A stretch of DNA of 43,054 nucleotides from Lachnospiraceae bacterium (GTDB lineage: Bacteria > Bacillota > Clostridia > Lachnospirales > Lachnospiraceae): assembly GCA_024684085.1 (NCBI GenBank), contig JAIKXM010000010.1, positions 1 through 43,054 of the forward strand, written 5' to 3'. The position numbers and the translations under genes are program-made. Position 1 is the first letter of the stretch. Every line of letters begins with the position of its first letter. Below are positions 32,383 through 40,735 of the stretch, piece after piece. The notes beneath the pieces are model-generated. The model saw only the letters and a list, made by a program, of their open reading frames with translations, was not told the DNA's origin and searched no databases.

Positions 32383-33858
32383 ATGGATATTCCTGTTAAG
32401 TTCAAAGAGAGAATGAGCAGACTTCTTGGAGAAGAATATGATTCATTTCTGGCTGCTTATGAGAGAAATGCATATAAAGGTCTCAGATTGAATCCTCTTA
32501 AGCTCGGAGGTGATCCGGTGAAAGAAGAGGATCTGCGTAATATCCTTACAGAGAGATTCGATCTTAAGCCTGTACCATGGTGTCGGACGGGATTCTATTA
32601 TGATGAAGAATTCAGACCGGGACTGGATCCGCTTCATCAGGCAGGAGCATATTACATACAGGAACCGAGCGCAATGGTAGTGGGAGAGCTTGCCAATGTC
32701 AAGCCGGGGATGAAGGTGTTGGATCTGTGCGCGGCACCCGGCGGTAAGACTTCGCATCTTGCAGGTGCTCTTAAGGGAGAAGGACTGATATGGGCCAATG
32801 AGATCGTGCCTCAGCGCGCCGAGATCCTGTCGCGCAATGTTGAGAGAATGGGTATCGCCAATGCCATAGTATCCTGTGCATCGCCAGCAGAACTGGCTTT
32901 AGCACTTCCCGGTTTTTTCGATGTTATAGTCGTAGATTCGCCTTGTTCAGGTGAGGGAATGTTCAGAAGAGATGAGATAGCCCGTACCGAATGGTCCAAA
33001 GAGAATGTGGCCATGTGTGCTAAGCGAAGCAGGGATATCCTTGAATCAGCCAATCTGATGCTTAAGAACGGTGGCAGGCTGATCTATTCTACCTGCACCT
33101 TCGCCGTGGAAGAAGATGAGGGCGCTATATGCGATTTCCTTGACAGGCACCCGGAATACAGTCTTATTGAAAAAGAGCTTGTCCCTGTATCCGGCAGTGA
33201 CGTTAATACTTATGGATTTCCTACGGACGGTCGCCCCGAATGGTGTGACAACAGGGATGAGGTAAGGGATACATACAGACTCTGGCCCCATTTGCTCGCA
33301 GGAGAGGGTCATTTCGCTGCGGTTATGTGCAAAGGCAGTGACCGCATTTTTGCAAGATTTGAGGAAGGCGAAGCGGTTGCGGGAGAAGATTGTAAGAAGG
33401 GCAGGAAGAAGGGCGCACGTGTTGATAATCTGACTGAAGATGCGATAAAAGCGTACAGGGAGTTCGAGAAGAAGAGTATGACTGTCAGCCTTAACGGAAG
33501 AATGGAACTTAAGGGTGACAATCTGTATCTGATGACTTTCGGCGAGGTGAGAACAGATCGGATAAGGATATTAAGAAACGGATTGTGGCTTGGTACGGTT
33601 AAGAAGAACAGGTTTGAACCGTCACATTCGCTGGCTATGGCGCTTCATCCGGATGAGGTCGGAAGCTGCATCGAACTTAGAGATAAAGGGAGAGGGGCTG
33701 ATGCCGACAATTATCTTAAGGGAGAGACGATAGGCTGTGACAGTGATGTCACCGGCTGGGTTTTGTGTACGATAGAAGGCTGCAGTCTCGGATGGGGCAA
33801 GGCGACCGGAGGAGTGGTCAAGAATCATTATCCTAAGGGACTGAGAGTTATGGGGTAG
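32383..33858 (+). CDS. rRNA cytosine-C5 methyltransferase, RsmF/NOL1-NOP2-Sun family
   Basis: A 491-residue SAM-dependent RNA m5C methyltransferase. After an N-terminal domain (L-R-L-N-P-L-K) comes the Rossmann domain with SAM motif L-D-L-C-A-A-P-G-G-K-T (113-123), A-N-E (138-140), D-S-P-C-S-G-E-G-M-F with C188 (product release) and S-T-C-T-F with C238 (nucleophile). The C-terminal 170 residues form a PUA-like RNA-binding extension, as in RsmF and YebU, in line with the long size (NSUN enzymes without it are about 300-450 aa). A charged linker (G-R-K-K-G-A-R) separates the two halves. Probable target is a cytosine of 16S or 23S rRNA. The start lies 11 bases after the preceding terminator, so it may be served by a promoter within that gap region or by read-through. 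Confidence 0.92.
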   Translation: MDIPVKFKERMSRLLGEEYDSFLAAYERNAYKGLRLNPLKLGGDPVKEEDLRNILTERFDLKPVPWCRTGFYYDEEFRPGLDPLHQAGAYYIQEPSAMVVGELANVKPGMKVLDLCAAPGGKTSHLAGALKGEGLIWANEIVPQRAEILSRNVERMGIANAIVSCASPAELALALPGFFDVIVVDSPCSGEGMFRRDEIARTEWSKENVAMCAKRSRDILESANLMLKNGGRLIYSTCTFAVEEDEGAICDFLDRHPEYSLIEKELVPVSGSDVNTYGFPTDGRPEWCDNRDEVRDTYRLWPHLLAGEGHFAAVMCKGSDRIFARFEEGEAVAGEDCKKGRKKGARVDNLTEDAIKAYREFEKKSMTVSLNGRMELKGDNLYLMTFGEVRTDRIRILRNGLWLGTVKKNRFEPSHSLAMALHPDEVGSCIELRDKGRGADADNYLKGETIGCDSDVTGWVLCTIEGCSLGWGKATGGVVKNHYPKGLRVMG

Positions 33859-33989
33859 AAGTAACGGACGGATATGATAGGTGATCAATAAAGCTTTTTG
33901 GGGGTTTTTAAAGTTATTTTGAAAAGGTTCAAGAGAAGCGGTTTGGTCAGCTGAAGGCTTGAATATATATGACAGGGAGGAAAGTAAAA

Positions 33990-34643
33990 ATGAAGAAGTA
34001 TAAGAATCTTCTGATAGATCTGGATGGTACGATAACCGATTCTGGTGATGCGGTCATCAGTTGTGTTGTATATGCATTGGAAAAGCTGGGGATAAAGGAT
34101 ACGCCGTATGAGACCTTGCGTAAGTTCATAGGCCCTTCACTGCATGATTCATTCACACGTACAATGGGTCTTGATGAGGAAACGGCAAATAAGGCGATCG
34201 AGTTGTATCGTTCCATGTATGAGGATAATAAGATGTATGATGTTACCTTATACGATGGGATAGCGGAGTTCATGAGAGATGCTTCCGCTGCCGGCTGTAA
34301 GGTAATACTGGTGACTTCCAAGCCTCATGAGTTCGCGACCAAGATAATGGACAGGCTTGATCTGTCACAGTATCTCCATTATCAGACAGGACCGGATATG
34401 GACGATCCGTCATCGGATAAATGCGTACTTATTGAGAAGGCTGTCAGAGCATGTGATCTCAAGAAAGAAGAATGTGTGATGATAGGAGATACAAGATTCG
34501 ATATAAAGGGCGCGGTCGATGCCGGAATCGACAGTGTCGGTGTGTTATATGGATTCGGAACGGAAGAAGAGCTAAGGGAAACGGGGGCTACTTATATTGT
34601 TGCCAAGGCTGATGACCTTAATGCTCTGTATGAACGTGTATGA
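33990..34643 (+). CDS. HAD-superfamily phosphatase (phosphoglycolate phosphatase-like)
   Basis: A 217-residue HAD hydrolase. Motif I is L-I-D-L-D-G-T-I (nucleophile Asp and acid-base Asp), motif II is L-V-T-S-K, and motif IV is M-I-G-D-T-R-F-D-I-K-G-A, with a helical C1 cap between (residues about 15-80). The layout matches the Gph/PpaX group that dephosphorylates phosphoglycolate, pyrophosphate or sugar phosphates; specificity is not readable. ATG 33990 is chosen because GGGAGGAAAG lies 5 bases upstream; an in-frame ATG at 33969 precedes that ribosome site. It stands alone. Confidence 0.9.
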   Translation: MKKYKNLLIDLDGTITDSGDAVISCVVYALEKLGIKDTPYETLRKFIGPSLHDSFTRTMGLDEETANKAIELYRSMYEDNKMYDVTLYDGIAEFMRDASAAGCKVILVTSKPHEFATKIMDRLDLSQYLHYQTGPDMDDPSSDKCVLIEKAVRACDLKKEECVMIGDTRFDIKGAVDAGIDSVGVLYGFGTEEELRETGATYIVAKADDLNALYERV

Positions 34644-34800
34644 ACAGGCTTATGAGCCGGCTGTATGAATTGATTCTGAATGAGTATGTATAATAAAAAA
34701 AACATACCATAATAAAAAAGAGGTAATGGTTTACCCTTCGCATTTGTTGATAGAATATCAATCGAAATGAATTGATTTCTATAATAGGCGGAGGGTTTTT

Positions 34801-37800
34801 ATGTTAAGGAGAGAATTAAAAAGAAGCATTCTATGCATTATGATGGCTTTAGTGCTTGTGCTAACCGGCATTGTTCCGGCTGATGTCGCAGTAAGCCGTG
34901 TTAATGCGGCAGGTGTTGAGATCGTGTCTATGGCCTACGATGAGGGACCCGATTTCTCAGCCAGCGGAATGGGCAGTGCCAGCTTCGGTTTCAGAATGCC
35001 GAGGTTCAATAATGGTCAGAACACTTGGGAAGAAGTTGTATCAGATCTTGAATTATTGGTGTTAATGGATGAAGAATGGGTCAATATTGACGATGGAAGA
35101 GAGACCTACTTCAATTGGGACAGTACTTTTGGAGTATGGCATGACAGCGGTGCTGAAGGTTACTGGTTCGTTTGTAATCAGACTACTCATTTGCGTTTCA
35201 GATCAAAGAGTCATCCTGATGTAACTCTTGATTTTAATTTGATGTTTAATAATGTTGCGGCAAATGATATTACTTCTTTGGCAGTGGCTGGAAGTCTGGT
35301 GAAAGATGCAAGTAGAGATGGAACTGGATTTTTGCTTTTTCCTACTGCATATTGGCCGGGCGGTTCATATACAACAGGGCCTGATGATCTTGTAGTGTAT
35401 GTCAAAGGTGTAAATGAAGATGATTCGGCATATGTTAATATTGATAACAATGCAGAGAGTGGTTGGATATATGATGTTAATTTTGGCTTGGACATTAATG
35501 GGTATGGGTATTGGTTTACTGTATCTGAGAAAGGTTCTACCAATGTTAAGTTATGTCTTAAGAATAATGAAAGTGTTAATCTTGTATATACGATCACATA
35601 TTCTGAAATACTAAGAGAAGATTATCATATTTATGCAAATGGTTCGACTGTGATCAATGCGGATACTGATGGGGCTTGCGGTATAGTATTCCCTTATATA
35701 GGCGGTACAGGAACAGATAATCTGCCTACCCATAGGGAACTTGGCAATTTTGTGATCAAGATATACGAGAGATGGAATGATAGTTGGGTTGATTTTACAG
35801 ATCCAGTAGATTCTAAGTGGTATTATCAAGGGAACGGATATGTTGAGTATTCCGCTAATAATCAGTGGGGATATTTTAACGATTATGTATATGGTATTTG
35901 GTTACGACCTGTAACCGAAGATATACAGATAAGGATCTATTATCCTCTTGACGGTCAGGAGGGCGGAGATGTCGGTGATAATTATATAGAATACACGATC
36001 CACGGCAATCCCAGTGCACCCAGACCTACTTCTATAGTAATGGATGACATTGTAGTCGATAATGACGGAACTGCGATCGTTGAACCCGAAGGATGGAATT
36101 ATTTTAACGGTGATGAGTTCAACGGTAATTCACTGGACATGTCCAAGTGGAATTATAATCCGGGATATTTTATAGATGAACATGATCATACAACTTTCGG
36201 TTGGGGTAATGAAGAGCTTGAGTATTATACCGAGAGTGAAGATAATATATTCGTTGGCGATGGCAAGCTTCATCTTGTGGCAGAGAAGGAATCGAAAGAT
36301 TTCACTGCTTTGGATGGTGTTACCGTAACTGCTGAGTATTCATCAGGTAAGATAACATCCAAGGATAAGATGAGCTTCACTTATGGCCGAATCGACTTCA
36401 GAGCAAAGCTCCCATCAGGAACAGGAATATGGCCTGCTCTTTGGATGCTTCCGAACTCTGATACTTATGGCGGATGGGCATCTTCCGGTGAGATCGATGT
36501 AATGGAAGCAAGAGGAAGAGAACCTGACAGAACATGGAGTACCATTCATTTCGGAGGTGCATGGCCCGGTAATAAGAATGCTGGAGATAAGTATATCTTT
36601 AAGGATGGTAAGACAATAGATGACGGATATCATGTATATTCGTGTGTATGGGAAGAGGATAACTTCAAGTTCTATGTGGACGGAAAATTCTATTTGTATA
36701 TCCCTAAGGATGCATGGTATTCACAGGCCGCACCGGGTTCTACGACTGCACCTTTCGATGCGGACTTCTATGTGATTATGAACCTTGCCATGGGTGGAAG
36801 GTTTGATTCGTTAAGAAGACCCGATCCTTCATTACTTAGAACTGAGATGCTCGTAGATTATGTACGTATATTTAAGCCCGATGGAACAGAGGTAACACCG
36901 GGGACAACACCCTCGGTAACATCAGGAGTAACACCCGGAGTAACACCCGGTACATCGCCCGCAGTAACATCAGGAGTAACACCGGGAACGACACCCGCAG
37001 TAACGACAGGGGTAACACCGGGAACAACACCTGCGGTAACAGCAGGAGTAACACCGGGAACGACACCCTCGGTAACATCCGGGGTAACACCGGGAACGAC
37101 ACCCGCGGTAACGACAGGGGTAACACCGGGAACAACACCTGCGGTAACATCAGGAGTAACACCCGGAACAACACCTGCAGCAGGAGATGTTGAAGTCAGT
37201 CATTATAATTATGTCTACACAAAGAGTACAAATAAGACAACATTCACCGCTAAAAACGGTGTATCGGGAATGTTGTATTGTATGACCGGCTCATATGATG
37301 CTATGAAGCAGGCGGTTATCAGTAAGAATGCATTGGTCGCTGCAGGACGCAGAGGAGAATCTCTTGCACTTGTTCCCGGATATCCTATCGGCAATAAGAC
37401 TTATGATATTCCGATGGATGAGGGAACATATTTTGCATATACGCTGACCAATAATGATGATCCAACTGAATGGTACCTCGGACACGCCGTGGAACTTGAA
37501 CCTTCGCCTACGGTAACGGCAGGAGTAACACCTGGTACAACGCCCGGGGTAACATCGGGAGTGACACCCGGAACAACACCTGCGGTAACGGCAGGAGTAA
37601 CACCCGGTACAACGCCCGGGGTAACATCGGGAGTAACACCCGGAACAACACCCGCGGTAACGGCAGGAGTAACACCCGGTACAACGCCTGCGGTAACAGC
37701 AGGAGTAACACCCGGTACAACACCTGCGGTAACGGCAGGAGTAACACCCGGAACGACACCTGCGGTAACAGCAGGAGTTGACAGCAAGGGCTGGTATATT

Positions 37801-39633
37801 GAGAATGTGCCGGATTGCGAATATACAGGTAAGAAGATCACACCTTTGGTAGTCATAAGAGACATCAATACAGGTGAGAAGCTTATACCCAATAAGGATT
37901 ATAAGCTTTCATACAAGAATAATACCAATGCGGGTACAGGTGTTATCATTGTAAGGGGCTGCGGCAATTATAAGGGACAGAAGAGTATCAGTTTCAATAT
38001 TCTGCCGTTGGATATAGAGGATGCTGTTGTAACTGATATCTATAAGAAGGCAACCGGTTCTTCGATAGCGGTTAAGCCTGTAGTTACTCTTAACGGTAAG
38101 AAACTCACAATGAAAAAAGATTATGTGATAGATACCGAAACAGAGGAAAGCGCTGCAAGCTATAAGATGGTAGGAGATTATACAGTCCGTCTTAAAGGCT
38201 GTGGTAATTATACAGGAACACTTGATCTTGGATTCCATTTATATGATGGTAAGGCTGTAGTCCATGGCAATACCGTCGTTGAGATAAGCAAGGCAAGTGT
38301 CAGTGGTATGAAAAATATAAAATATGATGGTCTTTCTGAATCTTATGTGCAGGAATTGACACTTATGTATAAGGGCAGCGTGCTCGAAGAGGGCAGCGAT
38401 TATGAATTGAAGTATTATAATAATGAGCAGGTAGGTACGGCTACGCTTGTGATCTCGGGACTTGCCGGCGATGGCAATTCAGGCAGTGTGGGCTTCACCG
38501 GATGTAAGGTCCTTACCTTTAAGATCCTTGGAGAGGCTCTAAAGGCTAAAAATGTGAGGCTGACAGGTGATGAACCCGAATATAACGGTCAGGCTCAGGA
38601 AATCGATTATGAAGTGACTAACTCCAAGGGAGAGGTGCTCACGGAAGGCGTAGACTATACAGCTGTAAAATTCACCAATAATGTCAACAGGGGGAAGGCA
38701 ACCCTCAGACTGACGGGTATGGGAGGATATACCGGAACTGTAGTTAAGAATTATAACGTCAGGGCTCACTCGCTCGCTGCTGATGATATTACGATTGAAG
38801 TGAGTGAAGAGTGCGAGATGTGTAAGAGTGGTTCCAAGGCAGAAGTGACTGTCATGTTTGAGACTGAGAAGCTTACAGAGAATGTTGATTATAAGCTTGC
38901 ATACAGCAGGAATAAGGCTGTCGGAGAGGCTTATGTGACCATTACAGGTATGGGCAACTTTACCGGAAGCGTTAAGAAGTCTTTCGTGGTAGGTGAGGCC
39001 GATATAAGTGATGCTGCCACGGTAGTAGTCAAGGATGTAGTTAATAAGAAATCAACGGCCTTAAGTGCTTACATGGCAAAACCTGCCGTTATTGACAAAA
39101 AAGACGGCTCTTCACTTACTGCCGGCACTGACTATGACAAGGTATGCTCGTATGAGATATCATATGATAATGGTAATAGTTGGAACGCGCTGACTAAGGA
39201 TAATCTCGATGTAAACAGATTCGGAGACGCCACAATTTTTAAAGTGGAAGTAAGCGGTAAGGGTAATTACACAGGTAAGGCTGTTGGATATTATAAGCTG
39301 ATCGAGGCACCGAAGGATATAGCCAAGGCTACTGTCAAGGTGCAGGATAAGGTCTATACGGGAAGTGCAGTTACTATAAGTAAGGAAGATGTTGTGTCTA
39401 TTACTGTTAAGGACGGTAAGTCAGTGAAGACCCTTGGCGCGAGTGATTATGAGATCGTGGCCGGAAGTTACAAGAAGAATGTCAATAAGGGCACAGCTTC
39501 GGTGATCATTAAGGGTGTTAATGAATATGGCGGTTATAAGACAGTGAACTTTAAGATAGTGCCTAAGGACATTGAGACAGGTGTCGGCTTCAGAGCAAGG
39601 CTGATGAACCTCTGGAACAAGATGATCAAATAG
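34801..39633 (+). CDS. Secreted multidomain GH16 beta-glucanase with Thr/Pro linkers and Ig-like repeats
   Basis: A 1610-residue exported protein. A signal peptide (basic start, hydrophobic core, cleavage near A-N-A / residue 36) is followed by three related modules of about 115 residues (roughly 37-150, 155-270, 275-405), each with a G-x-W or G-Y-W-F core. The GH16 domain spans about 430-700 with catalytic G-E-I-D-V-M-E (E564, D566, E569), W-P-A-L-W-M-L-P and M-N-L-A-M-G-G; it resembles laminarinase-type (beta-1,3 or mixed-linkage) enzymes. Then come a V-T-P-G-T-T-P linker, a domain of about 105 residues, a second linker, and several C-terminal Ig-like units with G-x-G-N-Y-x-G. There is no LPXTG anchor. 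GGAGGG precedes the ATG; TATAAT is at 34780. It probably degrades plant or yeast glucan outside the cell. Confidence 0.92.
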   Translation: MLRRELKRSILCIMMALVLVLTGIVPADVAVSRVNAAGVEIVSMAYDEGPDFSASGMGSASFGFRMPRFNNGQNTWEEVVSDLELLVLMDEEWVNIDDGRETYFNWDSTFGVWHDSGAEGYWFVCNQTTHLRFRSKSHPDVTLDFNLMFNNVAANDITSLAVAGSLVKDASRDGTGFLLFPTAYWPGGSYTTGPDDLVVYVKGVNEDDSAYVNIDNNAESGWIYDVNFGLDINGYGYWFTVSEKGSTNVKLCLKNNESVNLVYTITYSEILREDYHIYANGSTVINADTDGACGIVFPYIGGTGTDNLPTHRELGNFVIKIYERWNDSWVDFTDPVDSKWYYQGNGYVEYSANNQWGYFNDYVYGIWLRPVTEDIQIRIYYPLDGQEGGDVGDNYIEYTIHGNPSAPRPTSIVMDDIVVDNDGTAIVEPEGWNYFNGDEFNGNSLDMSKWNYNPGYFIDEHDHTTFGWGNEELEYYTESEDNIFVGDGKLHLVAEKESKDFTALDGVTVTAEYSSGKITSKDKMSFTYGRIDFRAKLPSGTGIWPALWMLPNSDTYGGWASSGEIDVMEARGREPDRTWSTIHFGGAWPGNKNAGDKYIFKDGKTIDDGYHVYSCVWEEDNFKFYVDGKFYLYIPKDAWYSQAAPGSTTAPFDADFYVIMNLAMGGRFDSLRRPDPSLLRTEMLVDYVRIFKPDGTEVTPGTTPSVTSGVTPGVTPGTSPAVTSGVTPGTTPAVTTGVTPGTTPAVTAGVTPGTTPSVTSGVTPGTTPAVTTGVTPGTTPAVTSGVTPGTTPAAGDVEVSHYNYVYTKSTNKTTFTAKNGVSGMLYCMTGSYDAMKQAVISKNALVAAGRRGESLALVPGYPIGNKTYDIPMDEGTYFAYTLTNNDDPTEWYLGHAVELEPSPTVTAGVTPGTTPGVTSGVTPGTTPAVTAGVTPGTTPGVTSGVTPGTTPAVTAGVTPGTTPAVTAGVTPGTTPAVTAGVTPGTTPAVTAGVDSKGWYIENVPDCEYTGKKITPLVVIRDINTGEKLIPNKDYKLSYKNNTNAGTGVIIVRGCGNYKGQKSISFNILPLDIEDAVVTDIYKKATGSSIAVKPVVTLNGKKLTMKKDYVIDTETEESAASYKMVGDYTVRLKGCGNYTGTLDLGFHLYDGKAVVHGNTVVEISKASVSGMKNIKYDGLSESYVQELTLMYKGSVLEEGSDYELKYYNNEQVGTATLVISGLAGDGNSGSVGFTGCKVLTFKILGEALKAKNVRLTGDEPEYNGQAQEIDYEVTNSKGEVLTEGVDYTAVKFTNNVNRGKATLRLTGMGGYTGTVVKNYNVRAHSLAADDITIEVSEECEMCKSGSKAEVTVMFETEKLTENVDYKLAYSRNKAVGEAYVTITGMGNFTGSVKKSFVVGEADISDAATVVVKDVVNKKSTALSAYMAKPAVIDKKDGSSLTAGTDYDKVCSYEISYDNGNSWNALTKDNLDVNRFGDATIFKVEVSGKGNYTGKAVGYYKLIEAPKDIAKATVKVQDKVYTGSAVTISKEDVVSITVKDGKSVKTLGASDYEIVAGSYKKNVNKGTASVIIKGVNEYGGYKTVNFKIVPKDIETGVGFRARLMNLWNKMIK
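36889..37185 (+). repeat. First Thr/Pro linker repeat in the GH16 gene
   Basis: Tandem copies of a 36-bp unit encoding GVTPGTTPAVTS/T/A. Third-position changes separate the copies (ACACCGGGAACGACA versus ACACCCGGAACAACA), so the amino-acid repeat is kept while the DNA has drifted. Confidence 0.88.
37507..37784 (+). repeat. Second Thr/Pro linker repeat in the GH16 gene
   Basis: Seven to eight copies of the same 12-codon unit (GVTPGTTPAVTA or GVTPGTTPGVTS). Blocks alternate between two unit types, suggesting duplication of a two-unit block. The complementary strand stays open because of the repeat, but that is not a gene. Confidence 0.88.
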
Positions 39634-39871
39634 CGTGATTGTAAGGCGCTGTATAATGTAACAAAGTGATGCGTTATGATAAGGCGTTATGTAATATGCA
39701 TTAAGTGATGCACTATGATAAGGCGATTAAATAATTTGATCAATTATCTCCATTAATGATATAAAGGGCTCATTATCAATAGGTAATGGGCCCTGAATAT
39801 CAAGGAAAACAGGAATTTTTGTTTTTGACTAACAAAACAAAAAATTCTTTTAAAAAATTTTAAAATACTTA
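39634..39871. repeat. Direct repeats and an inverted repeat between the GH16 gene and tRNA-Leu
   Basis: A 23-bp sequence (AAGTGATGC, two variable bases, TATGATAAGGCG) occurs at 39664-39686 and 39703-39725, with a partial copy near 39635. At 39765-39794 AGGGCTCATTA pairs with TAATGGGCCCT (one G-T pair) as an 11-bp hairpin without a T-run. No gene is visible. The hairpin may serve as a weak terminator for the GH16 transcript. Confidence 0.65.
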
Positions 39872-39900
39872 TTGACGGACAGGGGTTATCGTGGTATTAT
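39872..39900 (+). promoter_or_regulatory. Promoter of the tRNA-Leu pair
   Basis: TTGACG (39872-39877), 17-base spacer, TATTAT (39895-39900). The first tRNA starts 27 bases after the -10 box. Confidence 0.8.
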
Positions 39901-39927
39901 ACTTCTTGCAGTCATAAGAAATGTTTT

Positions 39928-40010
39928 GCGGAAGTGCTGGAATTGGCAGACAGGCATGACTAAGGATCATGTTCGCGAAGCGAGTGAGGGTTCAAGTCCC
40001 TTCTTCCGCA
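39928..40010 (+). tRNA. tRNA-Leu (anticodon AAG)
   Basis: An 83-nt type II tRNA. Acceptor GCGGAAG pairs with CTTCCGC (40003-40009), discriminator A. Anticodon stem CATGA/TCATG has loop CTAAGGA, giving AAG (reads CUU/CUC). A long variable arm (TTCGCGAAGCGAG) and a T-arm GAGGG/CCCTT around TTCAAGT complete the Leu-type fold. CCA is not encoded. Confidence 0.92.
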
Positions 40011-40103
40011 TTTGTTGACTGCTTTTTTTATTCTGAAGAGGCAGTCGGGAAAGCGATTCTTCTGAAGAGAGCAGGACTGGTTGATAGCAGTTCTACATAT
40101 ATC

Positions 40104-40186
40104 GCGGAAGTGGTGGAATGGCAGACGCGCAGGCTTCAGGTGCCTGTGGTAGCAATACCGTGTGGGTTCAAGTCCCATCTTCCGCA
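40104..40186 (+). tRNA. tRNA-Leu (anticodon CAG)
   Basis: An 83-nt type II tRNA. Acceptor GCGGAAG pairs with CTTCCGC (40179-40185), discriminator A. Anticodon stem CAGGC/GCCTG has loop TTCAGGT, giving CAG (reads CUG). The variable arm is TGGTAGCAATACCG and the T-arm GTGGG/CCCAT surrounds TTCAAGT. It is 93 bases after tRNA-Leu(AAG), probably co-transcribed. Short copies of its 3' end occur at 40331-40342 and 40717-40728. Confidence 0.93.
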
Positions 40187-40188
40187 TT

Positions 40189-40220
40189 AAAAAAGGACAT
40201 CCAATCGGATGTCCTTTTTT
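40189..40220 (+). terminator. Terminator of the tRNA-Leu operon
   Basis: GGACATCC (40195-40202) and GGATGTCC (40207-40214) form a perfect 8-bp stem with loop AATC, flanked by A6 before and T6 after, so it can also act on the opposite strand. Confidence 0.93.
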
Positions 40221-40432
40221 AATGCGGAAGGGAACTTACACACAGCTTGCTTTGCAAGCGGTTCAATCTCGCCTGCCGGCTCGGTCGTTGCTCCTCGCTG
40301 CGCGAGGGTCGTCCACCGGACGACCGCAATCCATCTTCCGCACGAACTGCCTCGTCGGGTCTCCGTTCCACTTCGGTCCGCTTGGGACCGACCGGAGCGA
40401 AGCGTAGACCCCTGTGTTTCCACAGGGTTTTC
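40221..40432. ncRNA. Candidate structured RNA / palindrome cluster next to tRNA-Leu
   Basis: A run of near-perfect hairpins in about 190 bases: GCTTGC/GCAAGC (40245-40259), CCTCGC/GCGAGG (40293-40307), GGTCGTCC/GGACGACC (40307-40325), then a nested structure GGGTCT (40357-40362) with AGACCC (40406-40411) enclosing CTCCG/CGGAG and CGGTCC/GGACCG (40374-40390), and finally CCCTGTG/CACAGGG (40410-40427) followed by TTTT. Halves of the tRNA-Leu acceptor (GCGGAAG at 40224, CATCTTCCGCA at 40332) sit at the start and middle. All six frames are partly open because stops are rare in this GC-rich sequence; none looks coding. It could be a transcribed structured RNA with its own terminator, or a mobile palindrome cluster. 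Confidence 0.4.
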
Positions 40433-40539
40433 CCCATCCATAGAATCTAGAATCGCCCTTACATTGTTTACATAATCCTTCTGCGAGAAGCTGTAATCTC
40501 TCGGTTGGACAAGAATAGATTTACATATATAAAGTGGGG

Positions 40540-40596
40540 TTGAACAAAATCACTGCACACAGCCTAGGCAGGCCATCGCGCAGCGATTTTGTTCAA
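40540..40596. repeat. Perfect 12-bp inverted repeat (possible small mobile repeat)
   Basis: TTGAACAAAATC (40540-40551) and GATTTTGTTCAA (40585-40596) are exact complements. CTGC/GCAG extends the stem after one mismatch, and GCCTAGGC (40562-40569) is a palindrome at the loop. The layout is like the inverted repeat at 9345-9402, but the sequence differs. Confidence 0.7.
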
Positions 40597-40716
40597 TTAC
40601 GGTTTGTTGTTTTAAGTAATCTTTGAAATAATTCTTGGGGTTCTCTAATGGGTTCCCTCATAGGGGGGGTGGCGCCAGAATCTCCTTTCTTATTGGATTT
40701 TTGGAATTTTTTAAAA

Positions 40717-40735
40717 TTCAAGTCCCATTTTCGGG
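40717..40735 (+). repeat. Copy of the tRNA-Leu 3' end (possible att site)
   Basis: TTCAAGTCCCAT (40717-40728) is identical to the T-loop to acceptor region of tRNA-Leu(CAG) at 40167-40178, and the next bases (TTTCGGGC versus CTTCCGC) are degenerate. Tyrosine integrases often use tRNA 3' ends as attachment sites, leaving such copies at the far end of an insert. No other gene or motif stands out in the rest of 40597-40851, apart from AT-rich DNA just before the DinD-like gene. Confidence 0.45.

Noticed and set aside
37401..37892. Minus-strand frame encoding V-T-A-G-V-V-P-G-V-T-P repeats
   Set aside because: It is the complement of the Thr/Pro linker repeat; a repeat without stops on one strand is often open on the other. 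No start signal was seen.
40187..40475. Several overlapping 60-90 codon frames on both strands
   Set aside because: They arise from a GC-rich, stop-poor palindrome cluster. None has a good ribosome site or plausible protein composition.
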